From NCBI GenBank assembly GCA_964611755.1, contig CAZTBB010000042.1, positions 1-15,649 of the forward strand: a stretch of DNA of 15,649 nucleotides. The letters are read 5' to 3'. The notes beneath the pieces were generated by a model that did not search any database, was not told the origin of the DNA, and saw only the letters and a list, made by a program, of their open reading frames with translations. How positions within the stretch are numbered: position 1 is the first letter of the stretch; each line of letters begins with the position of its first letter. The translations under genes were made by a program, and so were the position numbers. The stretch is from CAZTBB01 sp964611755. GTDB lineage: Bacteria; Pseudomonadota; Alphaproteobacteria; Micavibrionales; Micavibrionaceae. Below are positions 1 to 6,922 of this stretch, in pieces.

Positions 1-665
1 AACATGGCATGGCGATCACGCGGGATGACTTGCGTCGACAGATCTTCGGGGACCAATCCCATCTTTTCGGCCACATATGCCTCAACGGCCGGATCAATGG
101 TTGCATACGTCCCCACAGCGCCGGAAATAGAACATGTCGCCACCTCTGCCCGTGCCGCTACCATACGATCACGAGCGCGCTTAAAGGCCGCGTAATGCCC
201 TGCCAATTTCAAACCAAATGTTGTTGGTTCGGCATGGATTCCATGGCTACGTCCGATACAAACAGTGTCCTTATGTTCTACCGCGCGTTTTTCAAGCGCC
301 GTTAGAAGGCGATCTAAATCCTGGATAATCAAATCTGCCGCTTGTGTAAGTTGCACAGCAAAACTCGTATCAATAATATCGGATGATGTGATCCCCTGAT
401 GGACATAACGGCTTTCCGGGCCAACATATTCCGCCACGGATGTCAGGAAGGCAATCACATCATGTTTGACTTCCTTTTCAATCTCATCAATGCGCGCAAT
501 ATCAAAGTTGCCCTTCTCACGCAAAGCCTTGGCTGCACTCTCGGGGACAATGCCAAGATCCGCCATTTTCTCGAGAGCAAGCGTTTCAATTTCCAGCCAA
601 ATGCGAAATTTATTTTCAGGTTCAAAAATATTTGCCATTTCTGGGCGGGTATAGCGTGGGATCAT
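1..665 (-). CDS. purB: Adenylosuccinate lyase, N-terminal half (runs off the left edge)
   Basis: Cytosolic enzyme of purine synthesis that cleaves fumarate from SAICAR and from adenylosuccinate. The first 221 codons are present. The protein opens MIPRYTRPEM and then has an acidic helix, as in the shorter (about 430-residue) PurB class. Visible family motifs are EVKHDV with His68, GITSSDIIDT at residues 91-100, and GRSHGIHAEPTTFG around residues 138-151 with His141; His68 and His141 match catalytic histidines of the Bacillus enzyme. The flexible signature loop (SSxMPxKxNP) would lie beyond the window. The start at 665 is preceded by AAGGA (676-680) inside the radC end. The radC stop lies one base upstream, so the gene is probably translationally coupled as the last visible member of map-radC-purB. 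The frame is open to the edge and not disrupted. Argininosuccinate lyase is a relative but does not share this N-terminus. Confidence 0.96.
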   Translation of the reverse strand, partial: MIPRYTRPEMANIFEPENKFRIWLEIETLALEKMADLGIVPESAAKALREKGNFDIARIDEIEKEVKHDVIAFLTSVAEYVGPESRYVHQGITSSDIIDTSFAVQLTQAADLIIQDLDRLLTALEKRAVEHKDTVCIGRSHGIHAEPTTFGLKLAGHYAAFKRARDRMVAARAEVATCSISGAVGTYATIDPAVEAYVAEKMGLVPEDLSTQVIPRDRHAM

Positions 666-666
666 T

Positions 667-1368
667 TTATATCAGTCCTTCTGTTTTAAAACTCGTATAG
701 CCGTTCTTGGATACAATAACATGGTCATGAATGACAATAGAGAATGGCTCTGCCGCACGAATTATATGGTTAGTCATTTCAATATCAGCCTGAGATGGCT
801 TGGGATCACCACTCGGGTGATTGTGAATGAGAATAAGGGCTGTTGCCCCTAGCTCAAGCGCACGCTTCATAATTTCGCGTGGATAAGCAGGCGTATGATC
901 AACAGTACCGGAGCTTTGAATCTCATCGGCAATCATCTCGTTTTTCTTATTCAGAAAGATGATACGAAAATGCTCTTTGGTTTCATGTGCCATAGTGGCA
1001 TGGCAATAATCCATCAAACGGGTCCAGCTATTCAGCAAAGGTTTTTGCATCAGCTCTTGCTTCATAGAACGATGCGCTATTGCCGTAACAGCCTTCAGCG
1101 CAATCGCTGTATTTTCAGAGATGCCATCCACCTGTTTTAAATCCGCGATAGACGCACTCATCAAGCGCGGGAGATTATCAAACTTTTGAATTAACGATTT
1201 GGCTAAAGGCTTCACATCACGGCGCGGGATAGCCATGAACAATAAAATCTCAAGCAATTCATAATCCTGAAGCGCGTCCGGGCCAGCCTCTTTTAGACGT
1301 GCCCTTAGGCGATCACGGTGGCCATGATAATGCGGTTTCTCTTCTGATTTTTGTGTTTCAGGCGCCAT
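667..1368 (-). CDS. radC: RadC family JAB/MPN-domain protein
   Basis: 233 residues from the preferred start. Residues 11-100 hold a conserved HYHGHRDRLR block and a helix-hairpin-helix-like segment (SASIADLKQVDGISENTA, 71-88). Residues about 110-233 form the JAB/MPN metalloprotease-like domain with the motif IHNHPSGDPKPSQAD (His182, His184, Asp195) and the upstream ADE glutamate that complete a zinc site. RadC was once described as a DNA-repair protein but its true role is unsettled, so function stays open. An upstream in-frame ATG at 1422 would add 18 residues and overlap map by 65 nt. I prefer 1368, which overlaps the map stop by only 11 nt and leaves the usual short lead before HYHGHR. Neither start has a clear Shine-Dalgarno sequence, which fits coupling to map. 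The stop is one base from the purB start. Confidence 0.93.
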   Translation of the reverse strand: MAPETQKSEEKPHYHGHRDRLRARLKEAGPDALQDYELLEILLFMAIPRRDVKPLAKSLIQKFDNLPRLMSASIADLKQVDGISENTAIALKAVTAIAHRSMKQELMQKPLLNSWTRLMDYCHATMAHETKEHFRIIFLNKKNEMIADEIQSSGTVDHTPAYPREIMKRALELGATALILIHNHPSGDPKPSQADIEMTNHIIRAAEPFSIVIHDHVIVSKNGYTSFKTEGLI

Positions 1369-2182
1369 AAGGAGGTTTTGTATACCCTTTTGGCGAAAGG
1401 GTAAAGATCTCAAACCCATCATCAGTCACAGCCAAAGAATGCTCAAACTGCGCTGAGAGGGATCGATCGCGCGTTACAGCCGTCCAACCATCGGCCAGAA
1501 TTTTAGTCTGCCAGCCACCGGCATTAATCATAGGTTCGATTGTAAAGAACATGCCAGGCTCGAGGCGTTCACCCTGCCCCGGCTCGCCAAAATGCACAAC
1601 GGATGGCGGCGCATGAAATGTGAGGCCGAGGCCATGCCCACAAAAATCACGCACAACACCATAGCGATTTTTTTCGGCCAAAGATTGTATGGCATAACCA
1701 ATATCGCCGAGTGTTGCGCCCGGCTTAACGGCTTCGATACCGGCCATCATGCAATCATAGGTCATTTCAACCAAACGTTTTGCCTTAATGGGCATCTTTT
1801 CACCGACATAGAACATACGCGATGTATCCCCGTGCCATCCATCCAGAATGACCGTCACATCGACATTCATAATGTCCCCTTCGCGCAGCTTTTTATCATC
1901 AGGAATACCATGGCACACCACATGGTTAATCGATGTACAAATTGATTTTGGAAACCCTTTATAGTTCAGCGGGGCCGGAATTGCGCCATTCTTGGTAATA
2001 AAATCATGGCAAAGCTTGTCCAGCTCTTGCGTTGTTACACCCGGCACAATATGCGGCGTAATCATATCCAGCGTCTCCGCCGCCAAACGGCCGGCTTTGC
2101 GCATCCCATCAAAATCAGATTCCGGATGCAACTCAATGCCATCGGCATTAAGAACGGGGTTTCTTTCGATATTGATATTCAT
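1358..2182 (-). CDS. map: Type I methionine aminopeptidase
   Basis: Removes the initiator methionine from nascent proteins in the cytosol using two metal ions. At 274 residues it is slightly longer than the usual 250-265. The five metal ligands are visible: Asp108 (NVDVT), Asp119 (GWHGDTSRMF), His183 (CGHGLG), Glu216 (FFTIEPM) and Glu247 (SAQFEHSLAVT). The substrate-contacting His91 in CHGIP is also present. There is no N-terminal zinc-finger extension, so this is the bacterial type Ia form. The ATG at 2182 is preceded by AGGATAT about 11 nt upstream. It is the first gene of the map-radC-purB operon and divergent from the CinA-type gene, with a 58-bp gap that should hold both promoters. The extreme 3' end carries a small inverted repeat at 1384-1402. 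Confidence 0.97.
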   Translation of the reverse strand: MNINIERNPVLNADGIELHPESDFDGMRKAGRLAAETLDMITPHIVPGVTTQELDKLCHDFITKNGAIPAPLNYKGFPKSICTSINHVVCHGIPDDKKLREGDIMNVDVTVILDGWHGDTSRMFYVGEKMPIKAKRLVEMTYDCMMAGIEAVKPGATLGDIGYAIQSLAEKNRYGVVRDFCGHGLGLTFHAPPSVVHFGEPGQGERLEPGMFFTIEPMINAGGWQTKILADGWTAVTRDRSLSAQFEHSLAVTDDGFEIFTLSPKGYTKPPYGA

Positions 2183-2240
2183 TGTTAATATATCCTATTG
2201 AAAAACGCTGGTGTTAAGATAAATTTTATCATGTGTCCTT

Positions 2241-3044
2241 ATGATGAAAGACATTGTCGTGAAAGTGGGTAAAATGTCAAATAATGAAGAAAAAATTGTA
2301 ACCGCCGCCGCCATCGTTATTGGAAACGAAATCTTATCGGGGCGAACGCAAGATACAAACTCCAACTGGATTGCCAAAGAGCTAACGCGCTATGGCATTC
2401 GCTTGATCGAAGTGCGGGTTATCCCCGATATCGAAGAGACGATTGTCGATACGCTCAATGAATTGCGCACGAAAGTGAATTATGTGTTTACAACAGGCGG
2501 GATTGGCCCGACCCATGATGACATTACGGCCGCCTGCGTTGCCAAGGCCTTTGGCGTAGAGCTGGAGCGCAATCAAGAGGCGCATGAGATTTTAGAAAAT
2601 CATTACGGTGATGACCTTACCGAAGCGCGCGACTCCATGGCGATTATGCCGGTTGGTGTTAAACTAATTGAAAACCCCGTATCCGCAGCCCCCGGTTTTG
2701 TTCTGGATAATGTCCATGTTATGGCCGGTATTCCGAATATTATGAAAGTCATGCTGGATGCTGTTTTGAATAATCTGGAACTTGGTACACCACTACTATC
2801 GAATACAATTACCTGCACTATCCCCGAAAGTGAAATTTCAGAAGAGCTCTCCTCCATTCAGGATACATATCCCGATGTCGAAATTGGCAGCTATCCTAAT
2901 TTCCGTGGAGGCAAAACAGGCCTCAGCGTTGTTCTGCGCAGCTCAAATGAAGATTTACTCAAAAAATCAACGAAAGACGTCATCGCACTGATTGAAAAAA
3001 TGGGCGAGGCTCCAAGCGCCATGAGCCTGCAGGCCGCGGTTTAA
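2241..3044 (+). CDS. CinA N-terminal / molybdopterin-binding domain protein
   Basis: 267 residues consisting of a single MoCF-type fold of the competence/damage-inducible CinA N-terminal family. Diagnostic blocks are AIVIGNEILSGRTQDTNSNW near the N-terminus and VFTTGGIGPTHDDIT at residues 82-96, followed by PGF and MAGIP. The C-terminal nicotinamide-nucleotide amidase domain of full-length CinA (about 410 residues) is absent. Such short forms are common in Alphaproteobacteria and usually labelled molybdopterin-binding protein; some relatives hydrolyse ADP-ribose or other pyrophosphates, but the substrate here cannot be read from sequence. An internal ATG at 2274 (MSNNEEK) would drop 11 residues and could be the true start; neither site has a strong ribosome binding site. 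The gene is divergent from map and stands alone. It is followed by a weak GCGAGT...ACTCGC dyad, not a convincing terminator. Confidence 0.88.
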   Translation: MMKDIVVKVGKMSNNEEKIVTAAAIVIGNEILSGRTQDTNSNWIAKELTRYGIRLIEVRVIPDIEETIVDTLNELRTKVNYVFTTGGIGPTHDDITAACVAKAFGVELERNQEAHEILENHYGDDLTEARDSMAIMPVGVKLIENPVSAAPGFVLDNVHVMAGIPNIMKVMLDAVLNNLELGTPLLSNTITCTIPESEISEELSSIQDTYPDVEIGSYPNFRGGKTGLSVVLRSSNEDLLKKSTKDVIALIEKMGEAPSAMSLQAAV

Positions 3045-3113
3045 TGCGAGTATTTTTTTGATTAAAATATCTTTCTCTGCAAATACACTCGCCATGCATC
3101 AAAAACATAAAAT

Positions 3114-3143
3114 TTGCACTTAATGTTATTTATTATGTATAAT
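3114..3143 (+). promoter_or_regulatory. Near-consensus sigma-70 promoter of the 48-codon gene
   Basis: TTGCAC (3114-3119) and a perfect TATAAT (3138-3143) are separated by 18 bases. Transcription would start near 3150, leaving a leader of about 28 nt before the ATG at 3178, and it points straight into that gene. This is among the best matches to a housekeeping promoter in the window. Confidence 0.72.
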
Positions 3144-3177
3144 GCTCTTAAGTTTTGATAATAAAAGGGAGATAAAT

Positions 3178-3324
3178 ATGTTTAAAGGGTTAATAAATTT
3201 ATTTAGAAAAAAAAGTAACCCAGAGCCCGAGAGCGACCGAGATGCTGATTTGAAGCGTGAGCTCGAAACCGCGCAGGGAGAAATCAAAGCAAGAGCCGAG
3301 GAAATGAGGCGGGGTTTCGATTAA
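3178..3324 (+). CDS. Small 48-residue protein, amphipathic N-terminus and charged helix
   Basis: I do not recognise a family. The reading frame has its own promoter (TTGCAC-18-TATAAT) and a good ribosome binding site, AAAGGGAG, ending about 6 nt before the ATG, so expression is plausible despite the size. Residues 1-12 (MFKGLINLFRKK) form a short amphipathic segment with hydrophobic residues and a basic end, of the type that can lie on a membrane surface. Residues 13-48 are strongly charged and probably helical, rich in Glu, Arg, Lys and Asp, ending at RRGFD. There is no signal peptide, lipobox or cysteine. The gene stands alone between the CinA-type gene and tRNA-Leu and converges on the tRNA 16 bp away. 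It could be a membrane-associated small protein; a spurious frame is less likely given the promoter and ribosome binding site. Confidence 0.6.
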   Translation: MFKGLINLFRKKSNPEPESDRDADLKRELETAQGEIKARAEEMRRGFD

Positions 3325-3340
3325 GCCGTTAGAATAAATA

Positions 3341-3427
3341 TGGTGGGCCCGGCCGGACTTGAACCGGCACGTCCTTACGGACAACAGATTTTAAGTCTGC
3401 AGCGTCTACCAATTCCGCCACGGGCCC
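3341..3427 (-). tRNA. tRNA-Leu, anticodon UAA
   Basis: Read on the minus strand, an 87-nt cloverleaf starts GGGCCCGTGGCGGAATTGG and ends with an encoded CCA. The acceptor stem GGGCCCG pairs fully with CGGGCCC, followed by discriminator A. The D-loop has the leucine-type TGGTAGAC. The anticodon loop is CTTAAAA, giving TAA, which reads UUA (and UUG by wobble). A long variable arm (TGTCCGTAAGGACGT) marks a class II tRNA, and the T-arm contains GGTTCAAGTCC. It is a complete gene. It converges on the 48-codon gene and shows no integrated element or repeat of its 3' end in the window. Confidence 0.97.
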
Positions 3428-3445
3428 TTAAGATCCGGAAGACAT

Positions 3446-3474
3446 AAATAATCACACTTCGTGGCCGCATGCAA
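3446..3474 (-). promoter_or_regulatory. Candidate promoter of tRNA-Leu
   Basis: On the minus strand TTGCAT (3474-3469) and TTATTT (3451-3446) are spaced by 17 bases. The predicted start is around 3439, some 12 nt before the mature tRNA 5' end. The -10 element is imperfect, so this is suggestive only; position relative to the tRNA is the main support. Confidence 0.4.
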
Positions 3475-3509
3475 TCACCCAAACACGAAAAATAATCCTT
3501 GTTAGACTT

Positions 3510-3842
3510 TTATGCCGTCTTCGTCAGGGCGCTATGAATATTATGAATCAAAACGCGCCCTTCGGGAGTTAAATAGAGCTCTTTACTACGGCGGCCAACA
3601 TTGGATATTTTCACCTCAATCAGGGCAAACGGCTTGCCGCATTGGCGCTTATCAGACAACGCCCCCACAATTCGTGAAACAGTTGAGAGCGGCATCCCCG
3701 TCTTTCGAGATAACAGCGAGATTGACATCCCTTCCATCAAAGATATTTCAAAAAAGCACACGGCATATTGCAAAGGAAACTCAACGTCAATTCTTTGCAA
3801 CTCCCTCAATAGGTCTAGAAATATTTCTGCGCTTTTTTTCAC
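3510..3842 (-). CDS. Short MarR-like winged-helix regulator
   Basis: 110 residues. The middle has the layout of a MarR-type helix-turn-helix: ISLLSRKTGMPLSTVSRIVG (about residues 42-61) with TVSRIV as the recognition helix. A basic wing with GRRSK follows, then YLTPEGRVLI, the usual strand and helix after the wing. The family binds DNA as a dimer, but the long N-terminal and C-terminal dimerisation helices of typical MarR proteins (about 140-150 residues) are shortened here. The only usable start is GTG at 3842: an in-frame TGA lies 13 codons upstream with no ATG, GTG or TTG between. The nearest purine-rich stretch, AAGAAGGG, sits rather far upstream, so the start is uncertain. It lies downstream of the pentapeptide gene on the same strand with a 234-nt gap. 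Target and ligand are unknown. Confidence 0.62.
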   Translation of the reverse strand: MKKSAEIFLDLLRELQRIDVEFPLQYAVCFFEISLMEGMSISLLSRKTGMPLSTVSRIVGALSDKRQCGKPFALIEVKISNVGRRSKELYLTPEGRVLIHNIHSALTKTA

Positions 3843-4076
3843 CTTTAAAAAACAACCCTTCTTTGCTTTTTTTTGTCTTCAAACGCCGCCTGCCTGTGAT
3901 AACAAGTTGACAGTAAGGCATATCAATAATCGCCTCATGGTTGCAAGCGTATTTTCGAAACATTGGTTTGCACCCGTATGCTTTGGAAAATTCCAAATAA
4001 AACGCAAACCACTCCCTACACCTAACGTAAACGTGCATTATGACCCCACAACCTTTATTTCACTTATGGTAATTGC

Positions 4077-4733
4077 CTATCCAAAAAATGCACGGTTTTC
4101 ATGTAAAAATTCATTGACGGTTGAGAGCAGCTCCGCTTGCGGCGCTACTTTCTGAGCCTGCTCTCTGCATAACATATGCTCGATGATATGCCCCTGATAA
4201 TGCGCAACATCATCAAATATTGTAATAGGAAATTCCTTTATACCGCGGATAACAATCGGTGGACGGCTAAACTCAATAAGCCTGTATCCACGTAAACGAT
4301 AAATACACCTCTCCATGTCTTTAACACGCCCGAAGTTTAAATCCAGAAAACTTTCTCCATCAAAAGTTGCCCCTGCAATTGTGCTGGCAAAAATATCTGT
4401 CCCCCCGAAAAATGCCCCTTCAAAACGCGCGTCCCGCATATCGGAAAATGCAAAACAACAGTTATAAAGAGATGCATGAACAAAATTGGCCTGGCCAAGA
4501 TCCGCCTCTGATAAATTGGCACCGCTCAGATTTGATCCGGAAAAATTCGCACCCACCAGTTGAGCATCATCCAAACATATATTGCTCAAATTTTTGTACG
4601 ACAAATCGGCGTCATTTAACCTCACCTCGTCGAGCACCGCGGTCTCCAAACACTCTGCAAATGTTTTACTCTCCATCTCGAAGATGAGTTCGCCATGATT
4701 ATTAAAAATTTGATGTGTGTGCTTACAACTCAT
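4077..4733 (-). CDS. Pentapeptide-repeat protein
   Basis: 218 residues from the preferred start. Residues 1-31 form an N-terminal lead containing NHGELIFEMESKTFAECLE. Residues about 32-134 are a run of roughly twenty pentapeptides with Leu or Phe at the centre (for example ADLSY, ANFSG, ANLSE, ADLGQ, ARFEG), which would fold into a right-handed beta-helix. Residues 135-218 are a non-repeat tail ending in a helix. No signal peptide or membrane segment is present, so it is probably cytosolic. Function of such proteins is usually unknown; Qnr/MfpA relatives mimic DNA and bind gyrase, but nothing here proves that. An in-frame ATG at 4856 would add 41 residues that do not resemble the family. The AGGAGG at 4744-4749 decides for 4733. 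The gene is divergent from uvrC. Confidence 0.8.
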   Translation of the reverse strand: MSCKHTHQIFNNHGELIFEMESKTFAECLETAVLDEVRLNDADLSYKNLSNICLDDAQLVGANFSGSNLSGANLSEADLGQANFVHASLYNCCFAFSDMRDARFEGAFFGGTDIFASTIAGATFDGESFLDLNFGRVKDMERCIYRLRGYRLIEFSRPPIVIRGIKEFPITIFDDVAHYQGHIIEHMLCREQAQKVAPQAELLSTVNEFLHENRAFFG

Positions 4734-4743
4734 AGCTATAAGT

Positions 4744-4749
4744 CCTCCT
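4744..4749 (-). promoter_or_regulatory. Shine-Dalgarno AGGAGG that decides the pentapeptide gene start
   Basis: A perfect AGGAGG on the minus strand lies 10 nt upstream of the ATG at 4733. The longer frame starting at 4856 has no comparable site, so the 41 extra codons are probably untranslated leader and promoter DNA. Confidence 0.7.
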
Positions 4750-4761
4750 GCTTTAAGTTCA

Positions 4762-4811
4762 ACTCTTGATTGATTTGTAGTTGATAGGTTGCAACCCAAA
4801 AAGTCAAGAGT
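4762..4811. repeat. Dyad in the divergent pentapeptide/uvrC promoter region
   Basis: ACTCTTGA (4762-4769) and its exact complement TCAAGAGT (4804-4811) flank 34 bp that contain the perfect 10-bp palindrome GGTTGCAACC (4787-4796). The two dyads do not share a centre. They lie between the two divergent genes when the 4733 start is used, so they may be operator sites; this is inference only. Confidence 0.4.
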
Positions 4812-4873
4812 GAAAATTCTTTTTCGCGGCAAAGAATTTACAAACACCTCTTTCAACCTTACATAGTTATTAT

Positions 4874-6742
4874 ATGAGCAATAATTCAGCCAAAGGCCTC
4901 AGCAGTGGTGTTCAAACCATTCAAGAGACAGTAAAAAAACTTCCCGGAAGTCCGGGGGTGTACCGCATGCTCAACGAACATGGAGATGTGCTTTATATCG
5001 GTAAGGCAAAATCGCTCAAAAAACGTGTCGCCTCCTATACGAACCCGAATAAACTTTCAATTCGCATCCAGCGCATGGTCGCACAAACAACCCATATGGA
5101 GGTCGTGGAAACCCACACCGAAGTTGAAGCTTTGTTGCTGGAATCCAACCTGATCAAGAAATTAAAGCCACGCTATAACATCCTGTTGCGGGATGATAAA
5201 TCCTTCCCCTATATTTTGATAACCGATGATCATGACTTTCCACAAGTCACCAAACACAGAGGACAAAAAAAACGCAAAGGATCGTATTTTGGCCCCTTCG
5301 CCACAGCGCGCTATGTGAACCAAACCATACAAATTTTGCAACGCGCATTCTTGCTGAGAAATTGCAGCGACAACGTGTTCTCAAGCCGCAAACGCCCATG
5401 CCTGCAATATCACATCAAACGATGCACAGCGCCTTGTGTGGGCTATGTCGACAAACAGGAATACGCTGCACAGGTGGATGAGGCGCGGGAGTTTCTGGAT
5501 GGGGAAAACACTAAAATTCAGAAGCGCATGGCAGACAACATGCAGCAGGCCAGTGATGCCCAAGATTATGAGAAAGCCGCCCTTTATCGTGACCGCATTC
5601 GTGCCTTGAGCTCCATACAGGCACATCAGGATATCAATATGCAAGGCATTCGCGATGCCGATGTTATCGCCATACACCGCGAAGACAACAAAAGCTGTAT
5701 TCAGGTCTTCTTCTTTCGCGGGGGGCGCAATTTTGGCAATGCCTCATACTTTCCCCGCCACGATAGTGACCAGCCTAGCGATGAAATCGTCTCGGCATTC
5801 CTGGCACAATTCTATGAAAACAAGCCAATCCCGAAAGAGATCATCATTGGAACCGACATCATTGATAAAGAGTTAATGATTCAGGCCTTTAGCACCAGAG
5901 CTGGCCATGATGTGCATTTCATACACCCCCAAAGAGGTAAGAAAAAGCGCCTGTTGGAATTTGCCGCACAAAATGCAAAGCAAGCGCTCAACAGAAAAAT
6001 AACAGAGAATGCCTCACATTCAAAAATGCTTCAAAAAACAGCGGCGCTGTTTGATATGCAAGACCCGCCTAAACGAATTGAGGTATATGATAATAGCCAT
6101 ATCTCCGGAACCAACATGGTTGGAGCAATGATTGTCACAGACACGGAAGGATTCAAAAAATCGGCCTATCGAAAGTTCAACATCAAAACGGCCGGTCAAG
6201 CCGATGATTACGGCATGATGCGCGAGGTTATAGAGCGCCGTTTCAAGCGTCTCATCAAGGATAGTAAGGAAGCCAGCCCGGAGATGATCGATGAAGAATG
6301 GCCTGACCTTCTTTTGATTGATGGCGGAAAGGGACAGTTTAATGCCGTAAGTGCCGTGTTGGAAGATCTCGGAGTGCAAGATGATGTTACACTGGTTGCC
6401 ATCGCAAAGGGGCCAGACCGAAACGCCGGGCGCGAAAAATTCTTTATGCATGATCGTCCCGATTTTTCCCTGCCGGAGAATGATCCAACGCTCCACTTCC
6501 TACAAAGATTACGGGACGAAGCGCATCGTTATGCGATTGGCGCCCATCGCACACGCCGTGAAAAACAGCTAAAATCTTCACCTTTGGATGCCATAGAAGG
6601 GGTTGGCGCCACACGTAAAAAAGCCCTCTTGCTTCACTTTGGTTCCGCCAAAGCCGTGGCCGAGGCCGGGGTCATGGATTTGGCGCGCGTAGAAGGTGTT
6701 TCCAAAGCGCTGGCACAAAAAATATATGACCATTTCCACTGA
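4874..6742 (+). CDS. uvrC: UvrABC excision nuclease subunit C
   Basis: Nuclease of nucleotide excision repair that makes the 3' and 5' cuts around a lesion marked by UvrA-UvrB. At 622 residues it is full length. Domains in order: GIY-YIG nuclease at residues 24-105 (GVYRML, VLYIGKAKSLKKR, catalytic Glu90 region EALLLE); a cysteine-bearing segment with Cys164, Cys176, Cys184, Cys188, the spacing of the iron-sulfur ligands of E. coli UvrC; UVR helical domain about 203-245 (DYEKAALYRDRIRAL), which binds UvrB; RNase H-like second nuclease about 390-545 with Asp406 (EVYDNSHISG), Asp483 (LLLIDGGKGQ) and His541 (RDEAHRYAI); and a C-terminal double helix-hairpin-helix from 561 (LDAIEGVGATRKKALLLHFG). 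The ATG has no strong ribosome binding site, but residue 24 onwards fixes the start within a few codons. It is divergent from the pentapeptide gene and monocistronic as far as visible. Confidence 0.98.
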   Translation: MSNNSAKGLSSGVQTIQETVKKLPGSPGVYRMLNEHGDVLYIGKAKSLKKRVASYTNPNKLSIRIQRMVAQTTHMEVVETHTEVEALLLESNLIKKLKPRYNILLRDDKSFPYILITDDHDFPQVTKHRGQKKRKGSYFGPFATARYVNQTIQILQRAFLLRNCSDNVFSSRKRPCLQYHIKRCTAPCVGYVDKQEYAAQVDEAREFLDGENTKIQKRMADNMQQASDAQDYEKAALYRDRIRALSSIQAHQDINMQGIRDADVIAIHREDNKSCIQVFFFRGGRNFGNASYFPRHDSDQPSDEIVSAFLAQFYENKPIPKEIIIGTDIIDKELMIQAFSTRAGHDVHFIHPQRGKKKRLLEFAAQNAKQALNRKITENASHSKMLQKTAALFDMQDPPKRIEVYDNSHISGTNMVGAMIVTDTEGFKKSAYRKFNIKTAGQADDYGMMREVIERRFKRLIKDSKEASPEMIDEEWPDLLLIDGGKGQFNAVSAVLEDLGVQDDVTLVAIAKGPDRNAGREKFFMHDRPDFSLPENDPTLHFLQRLRDEAHRYAIGAHRTRREKQLKSSPLDAIEGVGATRKKALLLHFGSAKAVAEAGVMDLARVEGVSKALAQKIYDHFH

Positions 6743-6804
6743 TTTTATTTCATTCTAAATCAACACCTTAAAGCAGATTCATGCAAAATAGCTGAAATTC
6801 CATC

Positions 6805-6833
6805 TTGCGGGTTTTTGATCGCCGTGCTAGGGT
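6805..6833 (+). promoter_or_regulatory. Candidate promoter upstream of the bactofilin gene
   Basis: TTGCGG (6805-6810) and TAGGGT (6828-6833) are spaced by 17 bases; GCTAGGGT is a common form of -10 region in Alphaproteobacteria. The leader to the ATG at 6923 would be about 80 nt. It contains a small GTTGC/GCAAC hairpin (6865-6881) followed by a T-rich run, of unclear meaning. Confidence 0.42.
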
Positions 6834-6922
6834 CGGCTCAATCCTAAACATGAATAGAATTTTGGTTGCATTCTTGGCAACTTGAGTTCGTTTTTATTTT
6901 TATTTGAAGAGGTAGATGACAC

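Noticed and set aside
1366..1377. AAGGAGG on the plus strand near 1369-1375
   Set aside because: It is the complement of coding sequence at the map/radC junction and no plus-strand gene follows; a chance match.
3046..3094. Possible terminator after the CinA-type gene (GCGAGT...ACTCGC)
   Set aside because: The 6-bp arms are about 35 nt apart and the T-run sits inside the loop, not after the stem.
3341..3427. tRNA-Leu as an attachment site for an integrated element
   Set aside because: No second copy of the tRNA 3' end and no integrase or phage gene is visible in the window.
3787..4038. An 83-codon minus-strand frame between the pentapeptide and MarR-like genes
   Set aside because: It overlaps the regulator start by 56 bp, has no recognisable motif and only a doubtful ribosome binding site (AAAGG too far, GGGG). 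A real small gene cannot be excluded but is not supported.
6020..6496. A 158-residue minus-strand frame inside uvrC
   Set aside because: It lies wholly opposite the RNase H-like domain of uvrC, whose catalytic motifs are intact; a codon-usage shadow.
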